Part shown: positions 53,656 through 63,080 of the stretch, in pieces
Position numbering within the stretch: position 1 is the first letter of the stretch
Layout of the letters: each line of letters opens with the position of its first letter
Origin: Mitsuaria chitosanitabida ATCC BAA-476 = NBRC 102408
GTDB taxonomy: Bacteria; Pseudomonadota; Gammaproteobacteria; Burkholderiales; Burkholderiaceae_C
Direction: 5' to 3'
NCBI RefSeq assembly: GCF_001598255.1
Contig: NZ_BCYP01000013.1
Location: 1 to 64,000, forward strand
Length of the DNA: 64,000 bases
Position numbers and translations under genes: made by a program
The notes under the pieces: generated by a model
Database searches by the model: none
Told to the model about the DNA's origin: nothing
What the model saw: the letters and a program-made list of their open reading frames with translations, nothing else

Positions 53656-54720
53656 TCACCGGCAAAGCAGCCGCAGCGCGCGACGCCGCAGCGACTTCGC
53701 CAGGGTCAGCGTCGTGCCGCGTCGATGCGGCCCGTGGACGATCAACCGGGCGAAGGCGCGCAGGCCCAGCGTCAGACTGCCGCGCGCCACGTGGCCATCG
53801 GCATGATGCAGGCGGCCCAGGCGACGGCGGCGCGCGAGTTCGGTGCGGTTCACCGGCCCGGCATGCGGGCACTCCAGACCGAAGCGCTCGACCAGCTGGT
53901 CCCGCATCAGCTCGGTCGAATTGCGCCGCGGCATGCGCTTGGACAGCGAACTCGCGCTCTGGCGGTACAGCACCAGCGGCGTCGACAGCTTCACCACCGA
54001 GGTCAGGCGCGTGGCGCGGGTGAAGTACTCCCAGTCGTCGGTCTGGTGGTCGTTGCAGAGAAAGGGCCCCAGCCGGTCGGCCAGCCGGCGGCGGTACAGC
54101 ACCGACGAGGGCAGGGTGAAGTTGGTCATGACCATCAGCGGATAGATCCAGCCGGTCAGCCGGTCCTCGGTGCTCAGGTCGCCTTCACGCGCGAAGAAGG
54201 CCGGGGCGTCCTCGCCATGCCAGGTCTGGAACTCGGTGAAGCACAGGTCGGCCTCGGGGCGCGCGGCCAGGGCGGCCAGTTGCAGCTCGAGCTTGCGCGG
54301 GTGCCAGACGTCGTCGGCGTCCAGCAGCGCGACGAACTCGGAGCGGCTCATCGCCAGGCCGGCGTTGCGGGTCGCGGACATGCCGCGGTTGGCATGCCGG
54401 ATCACCCGCACCCGCGGATCGGTCGCATGGCGGCGGGCGATCTCGCTGGTGGCGTCGGTGGAGCCGTCGTCCAGGATCAGCAGTTCGAAGTCGGTGAAGG
54501 TCTGCGCCAGGACGCCGCGGATGGTCGCCTCGAGAAAGGCTTCGGCGTTGTAGGCCGGCACGACGATGGACACGCGAGGCATGGCGGGCTTGCGCCCGAT
54601 GGTGGAAGCGGCGCCCCGACTCTCGTCCAGCGCCACCTCGCGATCTCCGCCCAGTGGCTGCGCGTGGTCGCGCCACACGCCCTCGGACCGCTGCTCGCGG
54701 CCGCCAACAACGCCTGTCAT
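53656..54720 (-). CDS. Family 2 glycosyltransferase
   Basis: This ~354-residue GT-A fold glycosyltransferase begins its domain with PRVSIVVPAYNAEAFLEATI at residue ~47. It has LILDDGSTDAT, nucleotide-sugar-binding VALLDADDVWHPRKLE (DXD-type DAD) and DDWEYFTRA as a base-like acidic motif. The C-terminal helical region is Arg-rich. It probably transfers a sugar in surface polysaccharide or glycolipid synthesis. It is isolated here, with no polymer gene cluster. ATG 54720 has GGGAG upstream; ATG 54582, right before the domain, is an alternative without a ribosome site. The upstream DNA is locally AT-rich. Confidence 0.9.
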   Translation of the reverse strand: MTGVVGGREQRSEGVWRDHAQPLGGDREVALDESRGAASTIGRKPAMPRVSIVVPAYNAEAFLEATIRGVLAQTFTDFELLILDDGSTDATSEIARRHATDPRVRVIRHANRGMSATRNAGLAMSRSEFVALLDADDVWHPRKLELQLAALAARPEADLCFTEFQTWHGEDAPAFFAREGDLSTEDRLTGWIYPLMVMTNFTLPSSVLYRRRLADRLGPFLCNDHQTDDWEYFTRATRLTSVVKLSTPLVLYRQSASSLSKRMPRRNSTELMRDQLVERFGLECPHAGPVNRTELARRRRLGRLHHADGHVARGSLTLGLRAFARLIVHGPHRRGTTLTLAKSLRRRALRLLCR

Positions 54721-55046
54721 GGTTCCCGACTCCCTCAACGTCATCCACGGCGTCTCGGATCGGCGTCTTCACCGTTCCGGAGGCCCTATTTGTAAACGGA
54801 ATGTTACTGAAGCGGGACCGGTCGGACAGCGAACTAACCCCCTCGCGCGCGGGGATCGAGGTGCGACAAATTGCGCGAATCGCGTCGTGCCGCGAGGGCT
54901 GGTGCGAGCAGCGCGCGACGGCGGCGACGGGCAGAGGCCGAACGGGCTACGGTCGAGACGGGTCGGTGGGATCGGGATCGGGACAGGGATCGGAACCGGG
55001 ATCGGGATCGGAATCGCAATCGGCGCGCGCCGGCGCCGGCGGCTTC
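54721..55046. repeat. Intergenic region with GGGATC hexamer repeats
   Basis: The 326-base divergent gap contains an irregular array of GGGATC/GGAATC units around 54965-55020, the same kind of short-unit tract as at 1-89. An AT-richer segment (CTATTTGTAAACGGAATG near 54786) could be a housekeeping promoter for the glycosyltransferase. The open frames reading the repeat as PIPIPV-type strings are not genes. Confidence 0.75.
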
Positions 55047-55238
55047 TCAGCGATGCGCCGCCAACCACTCTTCCACGTGCGAGGCGCTGGTGCCGACCGC
55101 GTCGACCGCCCGGCGCAGCAACTCGGGCGAGACGTCGAAGCGCTCGCCCCAGTACCGCAGCTCGTAGTCGTCGACGACGTTGACGTGATGGCGCTGCTCG
55201 CCGTGGGCGCCGGGGCTGTTGGCGGTGGCTTCGCTCAT
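55047..55238 (-). CDS. DUF3606 protein
   Basis: This 63-residue protein matches the DUF3606 pattern: NVVDDYELRYWGERFDVSPELLRRAVDAVGTSASHVEEWL, a compact three-helix unit. The family function is unknown; members are often small stress- or plasmid-linked proteins. Start ATG 55238 with GGAGGAG optimally placed. No sigma-54 site is evident upstream, in contrast to the other small stress proteins. The strand-local ribosome site and family match make it secure. Confidence 0.88.
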   Translation of the reverse strand: MSEATANSPGAHGEQRHHVNVVDDYELRYWGERFDVSPELLRRAVDAVGTSASHVEEWLAAHR

Positions 55239-55353
55239 GAGGACTCCTCCCGGTTCAAGCGGATGTGGTCAGTCGAGGGCGATGGGGTGCGTGCGATCGG
55301 AACGGGGTACGGGGCCGGCCGCGCGGGCGACCCAGCGGCCGCGCGCGGCGCGA

Positions 55354-57492
55354 TCAGGCCGGTTTGCGCGGCGGCGGCAGGCGGCTGCTGTCCTCGCCGT
55401 CCAGCGTCGCGCCTGGATCTTCCTCTCCGGCGACCGATTCGTCGAATGAATGGTCGGGCACCGGCGGCGGACCGGGGTCGGCCGGGCGGGGCGGGTGCGG
55501 GGATGCCCGCGGCGGTCCGCCACGGCGGTGGGGCGTCGCGGACGCGCCGGCGTCATTGGCGGCGTCGGCGGGATCGCGGCGCTCGGGGGCGTCGGGCGAA
55601 TCGGAGGAGGTGGCGGACATGGCGGCACTCGACAGGCTGCTGGCCGAGACGTACCGGTGCTTGCCGGCCCGCTTGGCGTGGTACATCGCCGAATCGGCCA
55701 GGCGCATGAGCGACTCGGCCTGTCGGCCATGGTGCGGGGCAAACGCGATGCCGATGCTGGCGCCGGTGCTGACCTCGGTGCCGTCGGCGAGCCGGATGGG
55801 CTCGCGCAGCGCCGACAGCATGCGCCGCAGCGCCGGCTCGGCCTCGCCCTCGCTGCGCAGCGAGGTCAGCAGCACGGCGAACTCGTCGCCGCCCAGCCGC
55901 GCCACCAGGTCATGGGTCCGCACGCCCGCCAGCAGGCGCTGCGCGATGACCCGCAGGACCACGTCGCCGGCCTCGTGGCCGTGCTGGTCGTTGACGTCCT
56001 TGAAGCCGTCCAGGTCCACGTAGCAGACGCCCACCAGGCCCAGGCGCTCGTCCAGCAGCGCCAGCGCCCCGGCCAGCCGCTCGGTGAACCGCACCCGGTT
56101 GGGCAACCCGGTCAGCGCGTCGTGCACCGCCAGATGCTGGGCGGTGGCCTCGCTCTCCTTGATCGCGGTGATGTCGATGACCATCCACAGCGACTCGCGC
56201 GCCGAGACCGAGGCCCCGCTCAGGTCGATCCACACCGGCGTGCCGTCCTTGCGCCGCATGCGCAGCTGGGTGCGGTAGCGCTGGCCCGAGGCGATCGCCG
56301 GATAGGCCTGCGTGCCGACCTGCTCGTAAGAGCCGGCGTCCATGTAGAGCCGCTGCGTGGCCTGGCCCAGCAGCTCGTCCGGCGCGTAGCCGAAGACCGA
56401 TTCCAGCGCCCGGTTCTTCCAGACGATCTGGCGGTCCCGCAGCCGCATCATGCCGACCATGTCGTTGTCCAGCATGAGGTTCTGCTCCAGCGCCAGGCGG
56501 CTCAGGTCCTCGCCCGAGCGGCGCTCTCGGCGCTGCTGCAGGAACAGCAGCACCGAGCAGCCCAGCGTCGTCAGGATGACGACCGCGGCCAGCGCGCTCT
56601 GCTGCAGCACCTCGCCGCGCCAGGCGGCCAGGAAGTCGCCGGTGCTGGCGCCGGTGAACACGGTCAGCGGATAGCCGCGCACCTGGCGGTAGCAGGTGAT
56701 GCGCTCGATGTTGTCCAGCTTGGTCTTGGTCAGGTACCAGCCCTGCAGCGGGTTGACCGCCATCTGCCGCATCAGGTCCTCGGACACGATGATGTCGCCG
56801 ATGCCCCGGATCGAGTGCGGCTCCGCCGCCGAGTAGCGCGCGATCAGGCGCTGGCTCTGCGTGCGCAGCGAGATCGCGCCCTCGGTGCCGATGGTCAGGC
56901 CCTTGAAGCTCTCGATGAAGTGCTCGGTGGACAGGTTGGTGTAGACGATGCCGGCGAACTCGCCCGCGTCCGTCTCCAGCCGCCGCGCCACCACGATGCC
57001 CCAGCGGCGCAGCACGCGGCCGAACAGGGGTTCGGAGATGACCAGCGCGTCGCTCTCGCGGGCGCGCTGGAAGTAGTCACGGTCGCCGATGTTGAGCGTG
57101 CCTTCCTCGGCGGCCAGGCCGTACAAGACCTGACCCCGGGCGTCGGCGATGCGGATGGCGTCCACCTGCGGCAGCAGGCTGCGCTGGTCGGCGATGGCGC
57201 GCTCCATGGCCTTGCGCAGGTCGCCGTCGCCGGCCGCCGCGCGGCGGTGCTGCAGCGCCAGCGTGGCCAGCGCGTTGTCCACCTGCTTGAGCTCGGCCCC
57301 GATCTCGATGCTCAGGCTGCTGGCCAGGTTCTCGGTGGTCTCGCGGGCGCGCACCTTGTCGGACTCGCCGCTGGCGTTCAAGGCCAGCACGGTGGCCGTC
57401 ACGATCGCGATGGCCACGACGAGGTTGCCCGCCACCAGCCAGAGCAGGAGACGGGCCAGCGAGCGGGTGGGGCGGTGGTGGACGCGTTCCAT
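55354..57492 (-). CDS. Membrane diguanylate cyclase with Cache and PAS domains
   Basis: This 712-residue protein has a signal-anchor helix (~12-37), a periplasmic double-Cache-like sensor (~45-290; GLAAEEGTLNIGDRDYFQRARES is typical) and a second helix (~300-322). A PAS domain (~345-460) and a complete GGDEF domain follow, with the GGDEF motif at residues 534-538 (ARLGGDEF) and an inhibitory I-site RTHD five residues before it. It would make cyclic-di-GMP with product feedback. No EAL domain is present. The C-terminal 100 residues are a Pro/Asp/Arg-rich disordered tail. Start at 57492 (or 57546); neither has a strong ribosome site. Confidence 0.93.
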   Translation of the reverse strand: MERVHHRPTRSLARLLLWLVAGNLVVAIAIVTATVLALNASGESDKVRARETTENLASSLSIEIGAELKQVDNALATLALQHRRAAAGDGDLRKAMERAIADQRSLLPQVDAIRIADARGQVLYGLAAEEGTLNIGDRDYFQRARESDALVISEPLFGRVLRRWGIVVARRLETDAGEFAGIVYTNLSTEHFIESFKGLTIGTEGAISLRTQSQRLIARYSAAEPHSIRGIGDIIVSEDLMRQMAVNPLQGWYLTKTKLDNIERITCYRQVRGYPLTVFTGASTGDFLAAWRGEVLQQSALAAVVILTTLGCSVLLFLQQRRERRSGEDLSRLALEQNLMLDNDMVGMMRLRDRQIVWKNRALESVFGYAPDELLGQATQRLYMDAGSYEQVGTQAYPAIASGQRYRTQLRMRRKDGTPVWIDLSGASVSARESLWMVIDITAIKESEATAQHLAVHDALTGLPNRVRFTERLAGALALLDERLGLVGVCYVDLDGFKDVNDQHGHEAGDVVLRVIAQRLLAGVRTHDLVARLGGDEFAVLLTSLRSEGEAEPALRRMLSALREPIRLADGTEVSTGASIGIAFAPHHGRQAESLMRLADSAMYHAKRAGKHRYVSASSLSSAAMSATSSDSPDAPERRDPADAANDAGASATPHRRGGPPRASPHPPRPADPGPPPVPDHSFDESVAGEEDPGATLDGEDSSRLPPPRKPA

Positions 57493-57607
57493 CGGGGGGC
57501 GACAGGCGAAGCGGGCATCGTAACCGTCCCGAGGCCGCCCGGGCATCCGTTGCGGCCCGGAGCCGCGTTCCGGTGTCAGCGCGGTTTCAGGGGACGATCC
57601 CGGGCCG

Positions 57608-58024
57608 TCAGGCCTTGGACGAGGCCACGTCCAGGCAGTAGGCGATGAGCTCGTCGAGCTCGCCGGACTTGTCGAAGACGCGGTCGGCGCCCAGCGCCAG
57701 ACAGCGGCGCCGCATGTCGACGGTGGCGTAGTTGCTCAGCACCACAAGCTTGGCCTCCGGCTGCAGCAGCCGGGCCTTGGGCAGCAGCGACAGCCCGGTG
57801 CCGCGCTTGAGGAAGATGTCGATGATGACCAGGTCGCAGGGGATGGCCTCGTCATGCAGCCAGCGCAGCGCGCCGGCCTCGTCCTCGGCCTGGCCGACCA
57901 CCTCCAGCGTCAGCATCTCCTGCAGCGTCGCCACGAGGTTCTCGCGGATCAGCGCGCTGTCCTCCACAAGGAAGCAGCTCAGCGGTCCGGATGACGTCGC
58001 GGTGGAGGAGTCGGGCGAGGACAT
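57608..58024 (-). CDS. Stand-alone receiver protein
   Basis: This 138-residue protein is a single receiver with acidic Glu21-Asp22, phospho-acceptor Asp69 (LVIIDIFLKRGTG), Ser in VVLSNYA and Lys in VFDKSGEL. The KRGTG loop is NarL/PdeR-like. There is no output domain. It lies just downstream of AsmA (13-base gap) and upstream of the diguanylate cyclase (115 bases), all on the same strand, so a role in cyclic-di-GMP control is possible. Confidence 0.9.
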   Translation of the reverse strand: MSSPDSSTATSSGPLSCFLVEDSALIRENLVATLQEMLTLEVVGQAEDEAGALRWLHDEAIPCDLVIIDIFLKRGTGLSLLPKARLLQPEAKLVVLSNYATVDMRRRCLALGADRVFDKSGELDELIAYCLDVASSKA

Positions 58025-58036
58025 GGGCGCCGATTA

Positions 58037-60409
58037 TCACGATCCGGCGCGTCGCTTCGTCACCGGCGCGAGGCGCGCGTTGCATTCCGACAGCGCCGCA
58101 CGACTTTCGTCATCCGGATCCTCGCCCAGGTCGATCAACGGCACGATGGCCGCCAGCGGCGCCACCGCCACGCCCAGCACGGCCGCCGGCACCAGGCGCT
58201 TGAGCAGCGGCCCCTTCTCGAGACTGATGCGCGGATCGCCCAGCGTGCCGTCGATGTGCAGCGGCGTGCGCAGCGACAGCGGGGTCTTGTCCTTGGGCTC
58301 GACCCGGGCCTTGAGCGCCAGCCGCTCGGTCGCCAGCGACATGCCGCCCTCCATCAGCACCAGCGAATCCGAGGTGTCCACGACGAAGGGCTTGGGCGTG
58401 ACGGCGCCGTCCTTGACCCGCAGGTCGGCCACGCCGCAGCTGACCTTGAGGCTGTCGTCGCCCCGGATGAGCATGCCCAGGCCCTGGGCGATGTCCAGCC
58501 CGGCGGCCTCGACCATCAGGTGCGAGACGGTGCCGTCGGTCCAGTACAGGACCATGCGGCCGTCGGCGCTTGCCAGCAGCTCGGCGGTGGAGCGGCCGGT
58601 GCCGTCCAGCGCGATGCGCCCGCCCATCACGCCGGTGACGTAGGGGGGCTGGTTGTCCTTGCGCTGCAGCTTGAGCCATTGCTCGAGACGCACGCCGCTG
58701 ACGCGCAGGCGGACCTCCCACTTGGCGCGCGGCTCGCGGCCGTCCAGCTGGACCAGGCCGGCGAACTGGCCCTTGGCCACCCGGGCGTCGATGTTCTGGA
58801 TCCGCAGCACCCCATCCTGCAGCACGATGCGCGCGTTCAGCGGCTCGGCCGCCTGCAGCAGCGCGGTGCCGGACTCGAAGCGCGCCAGCTTGACGTCCAC
58901 GTCGGCGTTCATCGCGCGCAGCGAGGGCAGGTCGAACTGCTTGTCCGGCAGCACGCGCGCGTTGCCGCGCACCGCGGCCTTGCGCGCGGCGGGCTCCGCG
59001 GGCACGCCGACCGCCGGCCCCAGGTCGGCCAGCCACAGCACGCTGCCGCGCAGTTGGCCGGTGAGCCGCGGCAGGGCTCGGGGCGGGTGGTCGAACTCGA
59101 AGTCGCCGCTGAGGTGGCTGCGGCCGATGGTGGCCTGGCTCACGGCGGTCTTCCAGCGCGTGCCGTCGCGGCTCAACTGGCCTTGCATCGCGAAGGCGGG
59201 CGTGGTCGGCAGCGTGATGCCCAGCGGCTCGCCCACCGCGGCCAGCGAGGGACCGCTGAGCTTGTACCGGCCCGACAGCCCCTGGCTCCCGATGAGGTCG
59301 CGCACCGTGCCGTCGAAGCTGAGCTCGGCCTTGCCGATGTTGCCGCGCAGGGTCACCGGGACCGCGGGTGCGTTGGGGTCGGAGGAGAGCCAGGGCAGGG
59401 CGGAGCCGGTCTGCAGCGAGGCCTGCACCGGCAGGTTGCGGTAGTGACCCTCGGCATGCGCGGTCACGCCATAGCGGCCGCCCTCGCCGGGGCCGGGCTC
59501 GCCCGCGTCCGAGGCGCCGCGGGGCTTGCCGGCCAGGCGCTCGCCGAAGTCCACGGCCAGGCGCGTGCCGGAGGCGGCGGCGCTGGCCGCGCGCGCGCCC
59601 AGGGTGGCGGAGCCGGAGATCTTCGCCGTCGCGTCGGCGCCAGCCGTTCGGGCCTCCCGCGTGGGCGCGCTCGCGGCCGCCGCGCCGTCGCGCCCGCCTT
59701 GGGCGAGCGCCGCGCGGTCCGCGGTCGACCAGGATTCCCGCAGCGCGAAGCGGGCCAGGAGGGAGGCCCGCTCGATCTTGTCGTCAACCAGGGCGGTGCC
59801 GTTGCGCACTTCCAGCAGGTCGAAGCGCACACCGTCGACGGCGGGCCGACGGCGGATCTGGGAGCTGCTGTCGCTCTGCTCGCCGAACTGCCAGCTGGCG
59901 CGGCCCTCGACATCGCGCTCCAGGCGCAGCGTCAGGTCGTCGGCGCGCAGGGACTTGACCCGCAGCGCGCCACCGTCGCGCAGGGCCAGCAGGTCGCCGT
60001 AGCGCAGGACCAGCGCGGCGTCGGTCGCCTGTACCGTCGGGCTGCCGAGCGTGCTCCAGCTCGGGCCGGCGACGGTCAGCGCATGGGTCCTCAGCCGCAG
60101 ATGGCCGATCACGCGCAGCTGCCAGGCGCCCCGGCCGTCGGCGTCGCCCTCGAAGGTGACCATGCGATCGAGCTTCTGGCTCAGCCACTGCTCGGCCGGG
60201 CGCCGCAGGAAGGGCCAGCCCAGCCACTCGCACACGCCGATCGCCACGACCAGCATCCCGACCAGCACGGCCACTCCCAGCGCCCAGCCGCGCCAGCCAT
60301 GGCGGGGATGGGGCCGGTCGGAGCGCTCGGGCCGGCCGGGCGCTTGGAGCGCCGCGCCCGGAGCACGGGCATCGGGGGCGGGGGGCGGCGTCGGCGGCTG
60401 CGCGTTCAT
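58037..60409 (-). CDS. AsmA-family envelope protein
   Basis: This 790-residue protein of the AsmA/YicH/TamB-like group is implicated in outer-membrane lipid or protein homeostasis. Its N-terminus is Pro-rich cytosolic, then a membrane anchor at ~45-65 (LGVAVLVGMLVVAIGVCEWLGW), then the AsmA-type beta-rich repeat region (LDRMVTFEGDADG, GHLRLRTHALTVAGP). A C-terminal AsmA_2 region follows (GGRIALDGTGRSTAELLASADGRMVLYWTDGTVSHLMVEAAGLDIAQGLG-type). The mid-region insert (~235-290) is Ala/Gly/Arg-rich and unique. Start ATG 60409 with AAGGAG. It is the first of a small co-oriented group. Confidence 0.9.
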   Translation of the reverse strand: MNAQPPTPPPAPDARAPGAALQAPGRPERSDRPHPRHGWRGWALGVAVLVGMLVVAIGVCEWLGWPFLRRPAEQWLSQKLDRMVTFEGDADGRGAWQLRVIGHLRLRTHALTVAGPSWSTLGSPTVQATDAALVLRYGDLLALRDGGALRVKSLRADDLTLRLERDVEGRASWQFGEQSDSSSQIRRRPAVDGVRFDLLEVRNGTALVDDKIERASLLARFALRESWSTADRAALAQGGRDGAAAASAPTREARTAGADATAKISGSATLGARAASAAASGTRLAVDFGERLAGKPRGASDAGEPGPGEGGRYGVTAHAEGHYRNLPVQASLQTGSALPWLSSDPNAPAVPVTLRGNIGKAELSFDGTVRDLIGSQGLSGRYKLSGPSLAAVGEPLGITLPTTPAFAMQGQLSRDGTRWKTAVSQATIGRSHLSGDFEFDHPPRALPRLTGQLRGSVLWLADLGPAVGVPAEPAARKAAVRGNARVLPDKQFDLPSLRAMNADVDVKLARFESGTALLQAAEPLNARIVLQDGVLRIQNIDARVAKGQFAGLVQLDGREPRAKWEVRLRVSGVRLEQWLKLQRKDNQPPYVTGVMGGRIALDGTGRSTAELLASADGRMVLYWTDGTVSHLMVEAAGLDIAQGLGMLIRGDDSLKVSCGVADLRVKDGAVTPKPFVVDTSDSLVLMEGGMSLATERLALKARVEPKDKTPLSLRTPLHIDGTLGDPRISLEKGPLLKRLVPAAVLGVAVAPLAAIVPLIDLGEDPDDESRAALSECNARLAPVTKRRAGS

Positions 60410-60509
60410 GGCGTTCTCCTTCGGGGACTGGGGGGCGGACGACGCGCCAGGGGCGCATCGAGCGGGTCGGGGATCGCGTGCGATCGCGTGGGACTGGCGG
60501 GACCTCCGT

Positions 60510-62054
60510 TCACCACCATTGTTCGAACATGCGGGAGAAGAATTCCTTGCCGCGCTGCACCAGCCCGCGTTGCTGCCAGCGTTTGAGCGTGATGGCCTGC
60601 GAGGCGTCGACGTCGCGCTGGAACATGCGTGTCATCGCGTCGCCGAAGTCCTCGCCGAGCACGACGGCGTTGACCTCGTTGTTGAAGACGAAGCTGCGCC
60701 AGTCCATGTTGCTGGAGCCCACGGTCGAGACCACGCCGTCGATGACGGCGGTCTTGGCATGCAGCACGGCGTCCTGCAGCTCGTGAATCCGCACGCCGGC
60801 CTCGAGCAGGCGCTCGTAGTGGCTGCGGCCGGCGTACATCACCGGCGAGAAGTCGCTCCGCGAGGGCAGGATGAGCTGCACGTCGACGCCGCGGGAGGCC
60901 GCGTCGCACAGCGCGTCGACCATGTCCTTGCCCGGCGCGAAGTAGGCCATGGTCAGGTAGACGCTGCGCTGGGCCGCGCGGATGCTGCCCAGCAGCAGGG
61001 TGTAGATGCGGTTCTCGGGGTCGTTGGGCGTCGACGGGATCACGCGCATCAGCTGCTGGCCCGCCGGCGCGCGCGCGGCGGGCAGCACCTCGGTGGCGGC
61101 GGCCACCGGGCCCTCGCACTGCTGCTGGGCCCAGGTCTCGCGGAACAGCGTGTGCAGCGCCTGCGCCGCCGGGCCGCGCACCTGGATCATGGTGTCGCGC
61201 CAGCCGTTGTCCGGTTCCTTGGCCGCGTCGCCGGCACCGGGCGCCGGGCCGGAGGCCGGCGCGGAGGCGGGCGCGTCGGCGAGTTGGGGGTCGGGTCTTG
61301 CCGGCTTGCGCGGCCCGCGGCTGCCGATGCCACCCGAGCCGGACGAGTACACCGCGCTGATGTTGATGCCGCCGGTGAAGGCCGTCTCGCCGTCGACGAT
61401 CAGCATCTTGCGATGGTCGCGGTGGGTGATGCGGTGGTAGCGGGTGCGCTTGAGCGGATTGATGGGGTTGAAGGCGCACACGGCGATGCCGCCCTGGCGC
61501 ATGCGGTCGAAATAGGCGTCCTGGGTGCCCAGCGAGCCCACCGCGTCGTAGACGATGGCGACCTGGACGCCCTGCGCGCGGCGCTGCAGCAGCAGGTCGG
61601 CGAGCTGCCGCGACACGTCGGCGTCCTCGATGATGTAGCTCTCGAGCAGGACCTGGCGGCGCGCCTTGCCGATCGCGTCGAACATCGCGGCGAAGGTGGC
61701 CGGTCCGTCGATCAGCAGCCGGGTGTCGTTGCCGGCGTAGAGGTCCACGTCGCCGAAGGCCGACATCGCGGCGATCTGGCGCTTGAGCAGCTCGGCCTTG
61801 CCCTGCGAGGCGGCCCCCTGCAGCGCCTGCTCGCGGCGGTTCTGGTCCAGCGGGCCGCGCGGGCCGGTCACGTCGACCTGCGCCGCGACGCGCGTCAGCG
61901 CGGGCGTCGCGGCGGGCGGGTCCGGCAGCCGGCCGTTCACGGGCGGACGCGGCGTGCCGCAGGCGGCGAGCGCGACGCTCAGGCCGAGCCCGATCAAGAG
62001 CGCGCCCAGGCGGCCGCTCGGGCGTGCACGGGTCGAGGCCGCCGCGGCGCTCAT
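60510..62054 (-). CDS. PLD-family lipoprotein (cardiolipin synthase-like)
   Basis: This 514-residue phosphatidyltransferase-like protein has a lipoprotein signal with lipobox LAAC (Cys ~32), so it is envelope-anchored. It carries two HKD catalytic motifs: HRKMLIVDGETAFTGG (first) and HAKTAVIDGVVSTVGSSN (second). A ~45-residue Pro/Ala insert separates the halves. Cardiolipin synthases are usually inner-membrane with two N-terminal helices; a lipoprotein version suggests a periplasmic or outer-membrane phospholipase D or transphosphatidylase. The start overlaps the ferritin-like gene by ATGA. Confidence 0.9.
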   Translation of the reverse strand: MSAAAASTRARPSGRLGALLIGLGLSVALAACGTPRPPVNGRLPDPPAATPALTRVAAQVDVTGPRGPLDQNRREQALQGAASQGKAELLKRQIAAMSAFGDVDLYAGNDTRLLIDGPATFAAMFDAIGKARRQVLLESYIIEDADVSRQLADLLLQRRAQGVQVAIVYDAVGSLGTQDAYFDRMRQGGIAVCAFNPINPLKRTRYHRITHRDHRKMLIVDGETAFTGGINISAVYSSGSGGIGSRGPRKPARPDPQLADAPASAPASGPAPGAGDAAKEPDNGWRDTMIQVRGPAAQALHTLFRETWAQQQCEGPVAAATEVLPAARAPAGQQLMRVIPSTPNDPENRIYTLLLGSIRAAQRSVYLTMAYFAPGKDMVDALCDAASRGVDVQLILPSRSDFSPVMYAGRSHYERLLEAGVRIHELQDAVLHAKTAVIDGVVSTVGSSNMDWRSFVFNNEVNAVVLGEDFGDAMTRMFQRDVDASQAITLKRWQQRGLVQRGKEFFSRMFEQWW

Positions 62055-62587
62055 TCCTTCAACAGGTCGGCCAGGTCATCGGCGTGCTCTTCCTCCTCGG
62101 CGAGCACTTCCTCGAGGATGCGTCGCGTGGTCGGATCCTTGTCGCCGATGAGCTGGATCATCTGCCGGTAGGCCTCGACGGCGATGCGCTCGGCGATCAG
62201 GTTGGATCGCAGCATGCCCTTGAGGTCGGAGGTCTCGTCGTAGTCCGCGTGGCTGCGCTTGGTCAGCGAGTCCGGATTGAAGTCCGGGTCGCGGCCCAGC
62301 TGCACGATGCGCTCGGCCAGCCGGTCCGCATGGGCGGACTCCTGGTTGGCGTGCTCGAGGAACTCCTCGGCGATGCGCGGCGACGACAGGCCGTGCGCGG
62401 TGAAGTAATGGCGCTTGTAGCGCAGCACGCAGACGAGCTCGGTGGCGAGCGCGTCCTGCAGCAGTTGCACGACTTCGTCGCGCCACGGCCCGTAGCTGGG
62501 CGTGACGGGACCGTCGTCGAGGTGCTGGCGCGCACGCTTCAAGGCTTGCTCGTCAAGCTTGAGGTGCTGGTGTTCGGGGGCGTTCAT
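62051..62587 (-). CDS. Ferritin-like (bacterioferritin-type) protein
   Basis: This 178-residue four-helix ferritin-like protein has candidate di-iron ligands in the expected order: Glu in LATELVCVLRYKRHYF (~50), Glu/His in HANQESAHADRLAERI (~83-86), Glu in LIAERIAVEAYRQMI (~133) and Glu/His in EEVLAEEEEHADDL (~165-168). It resembles bacterioferritin without the haem-ligand Met being certain. It probably stores or detoxifies iron. Start ATG 62587 with GAGGAG. It is translationally coupled to the PLD lipoprotein gene, and the DUF1328 gene is 57 bases upstream. Confidence 0.9.
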   Translation of the reverse strand: MNAPEHQHLKLDEQALKRARQHLDDGPVTPSYGPWRDEVVQLLQDALATELVCVLRYKRHYFTAHGLSSPRIAEEFLEHANQESAHADRLAERIVQLGRDPDFNPDSLTKRSHADYDETSDLKGMLRSNLIAERIAVEAYRQMIQLIGDKDPTTRRILEEVLAEEEEHADDLADLLKE

Positions 62588-62644
62588 GGCTGGCTCCTCT
62601 GAAGGCGGATGGGATGCGGGCGGTCGGGCGAAGCAGGCGCGGCG

Positions 62645-62821
62645 TCACTTGCGCAGCGCGTTCACGCCGGTGATGCCCAGCACCAGCAGGACCAGGAAGA
62701 TGACCAGGAAGATCCCGAACAGGATCTTGGCGATGCCGGCCGCGCCCGCGGCGATGCCGGTGAATCCAAGCACGCCCGCCACCAGGGAGATGACGGCGAA
62801 GATGAGAGCCCACTTCAACAT
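62645..62821 (-). CDS. DUF1328 small membrane protein
   Basis: This 58-residue protein is two membrane helices of the DUF1328 (YtjA-like) type: [20 protein letters not shown], a [17 protein letters not shown] turn, then [13 protein letters not shown] with a basic end. Such proteins are small stress-associated membrane peptides of unknown function. Start ATG 62821 has AAAGGA upstream. It is short and easily missed but unambiguous by its family pattern. It may share a transcript with the ferritin-like gene. No sigma-54 site precedes it; a CTGTAGGACG motif does. Confidence 0.9.
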   Translation of the reverse strand: MLKWALIFAVISLVAGVLGFTGIAAGAAGIAKILFGIFLVIFLVLLVLGITGVNALRK

Positions 62822-62915
62822 GGCGATGTCCTTTCAGCGGTGGCCGCGACGCGGCGCTTGCAGCCACTGTAGAAGCGGCCCCTCGGCCCGGGGGATCAGC
62901 GGGACCCACGTCGCG

Positions 62916-62985
62916 CTGTAGGACGGGACGCCGATGTCGGCGATCCCGGCTCGGGACGCGACGGCCTGCCGGACTCGTCCTACAG
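62916..62985. promoter_or_regulatory. CTGTAGGACG inverted repeat between divergent genes
   Basis: CTGTAGGACG (62916-62925) and its exact reverse complement CGTCCTACAG (62976-62985) are 50 bases apart in the divergent gap of the DUF1328 and exported-protein genes. The core CGTCCTACA also occurs near 35159, upstream of the crystallin gene. It may be a regulator site or paired promoter elements for genes outside the sigma-54 set. Confidence 0.5.
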
Positions 62986-63080
62986 CCGGGGCCGGCGCGG
63001 TACGACAGACGCCGCGGCCGGCGTCGCCTAGTCTTCCCTCATCGCTGTTCTGCGGCGCCGCGCGCCGGAAAGGAATCGAG

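Noticed and set aside
54769-55068. Open frame with PIPIPV repeats
   Set aside because: It is a translation of the GGGATC repeat tract without a ribosome site. It is not a gene.
60434-60449. TGGCGCG-TCGT-CCGCC upstream of the AsmA-like gene
   Set aside because: The -24 block is good but the -12 block is CCGC. The evidence is insufficient in GC-rich DNA.
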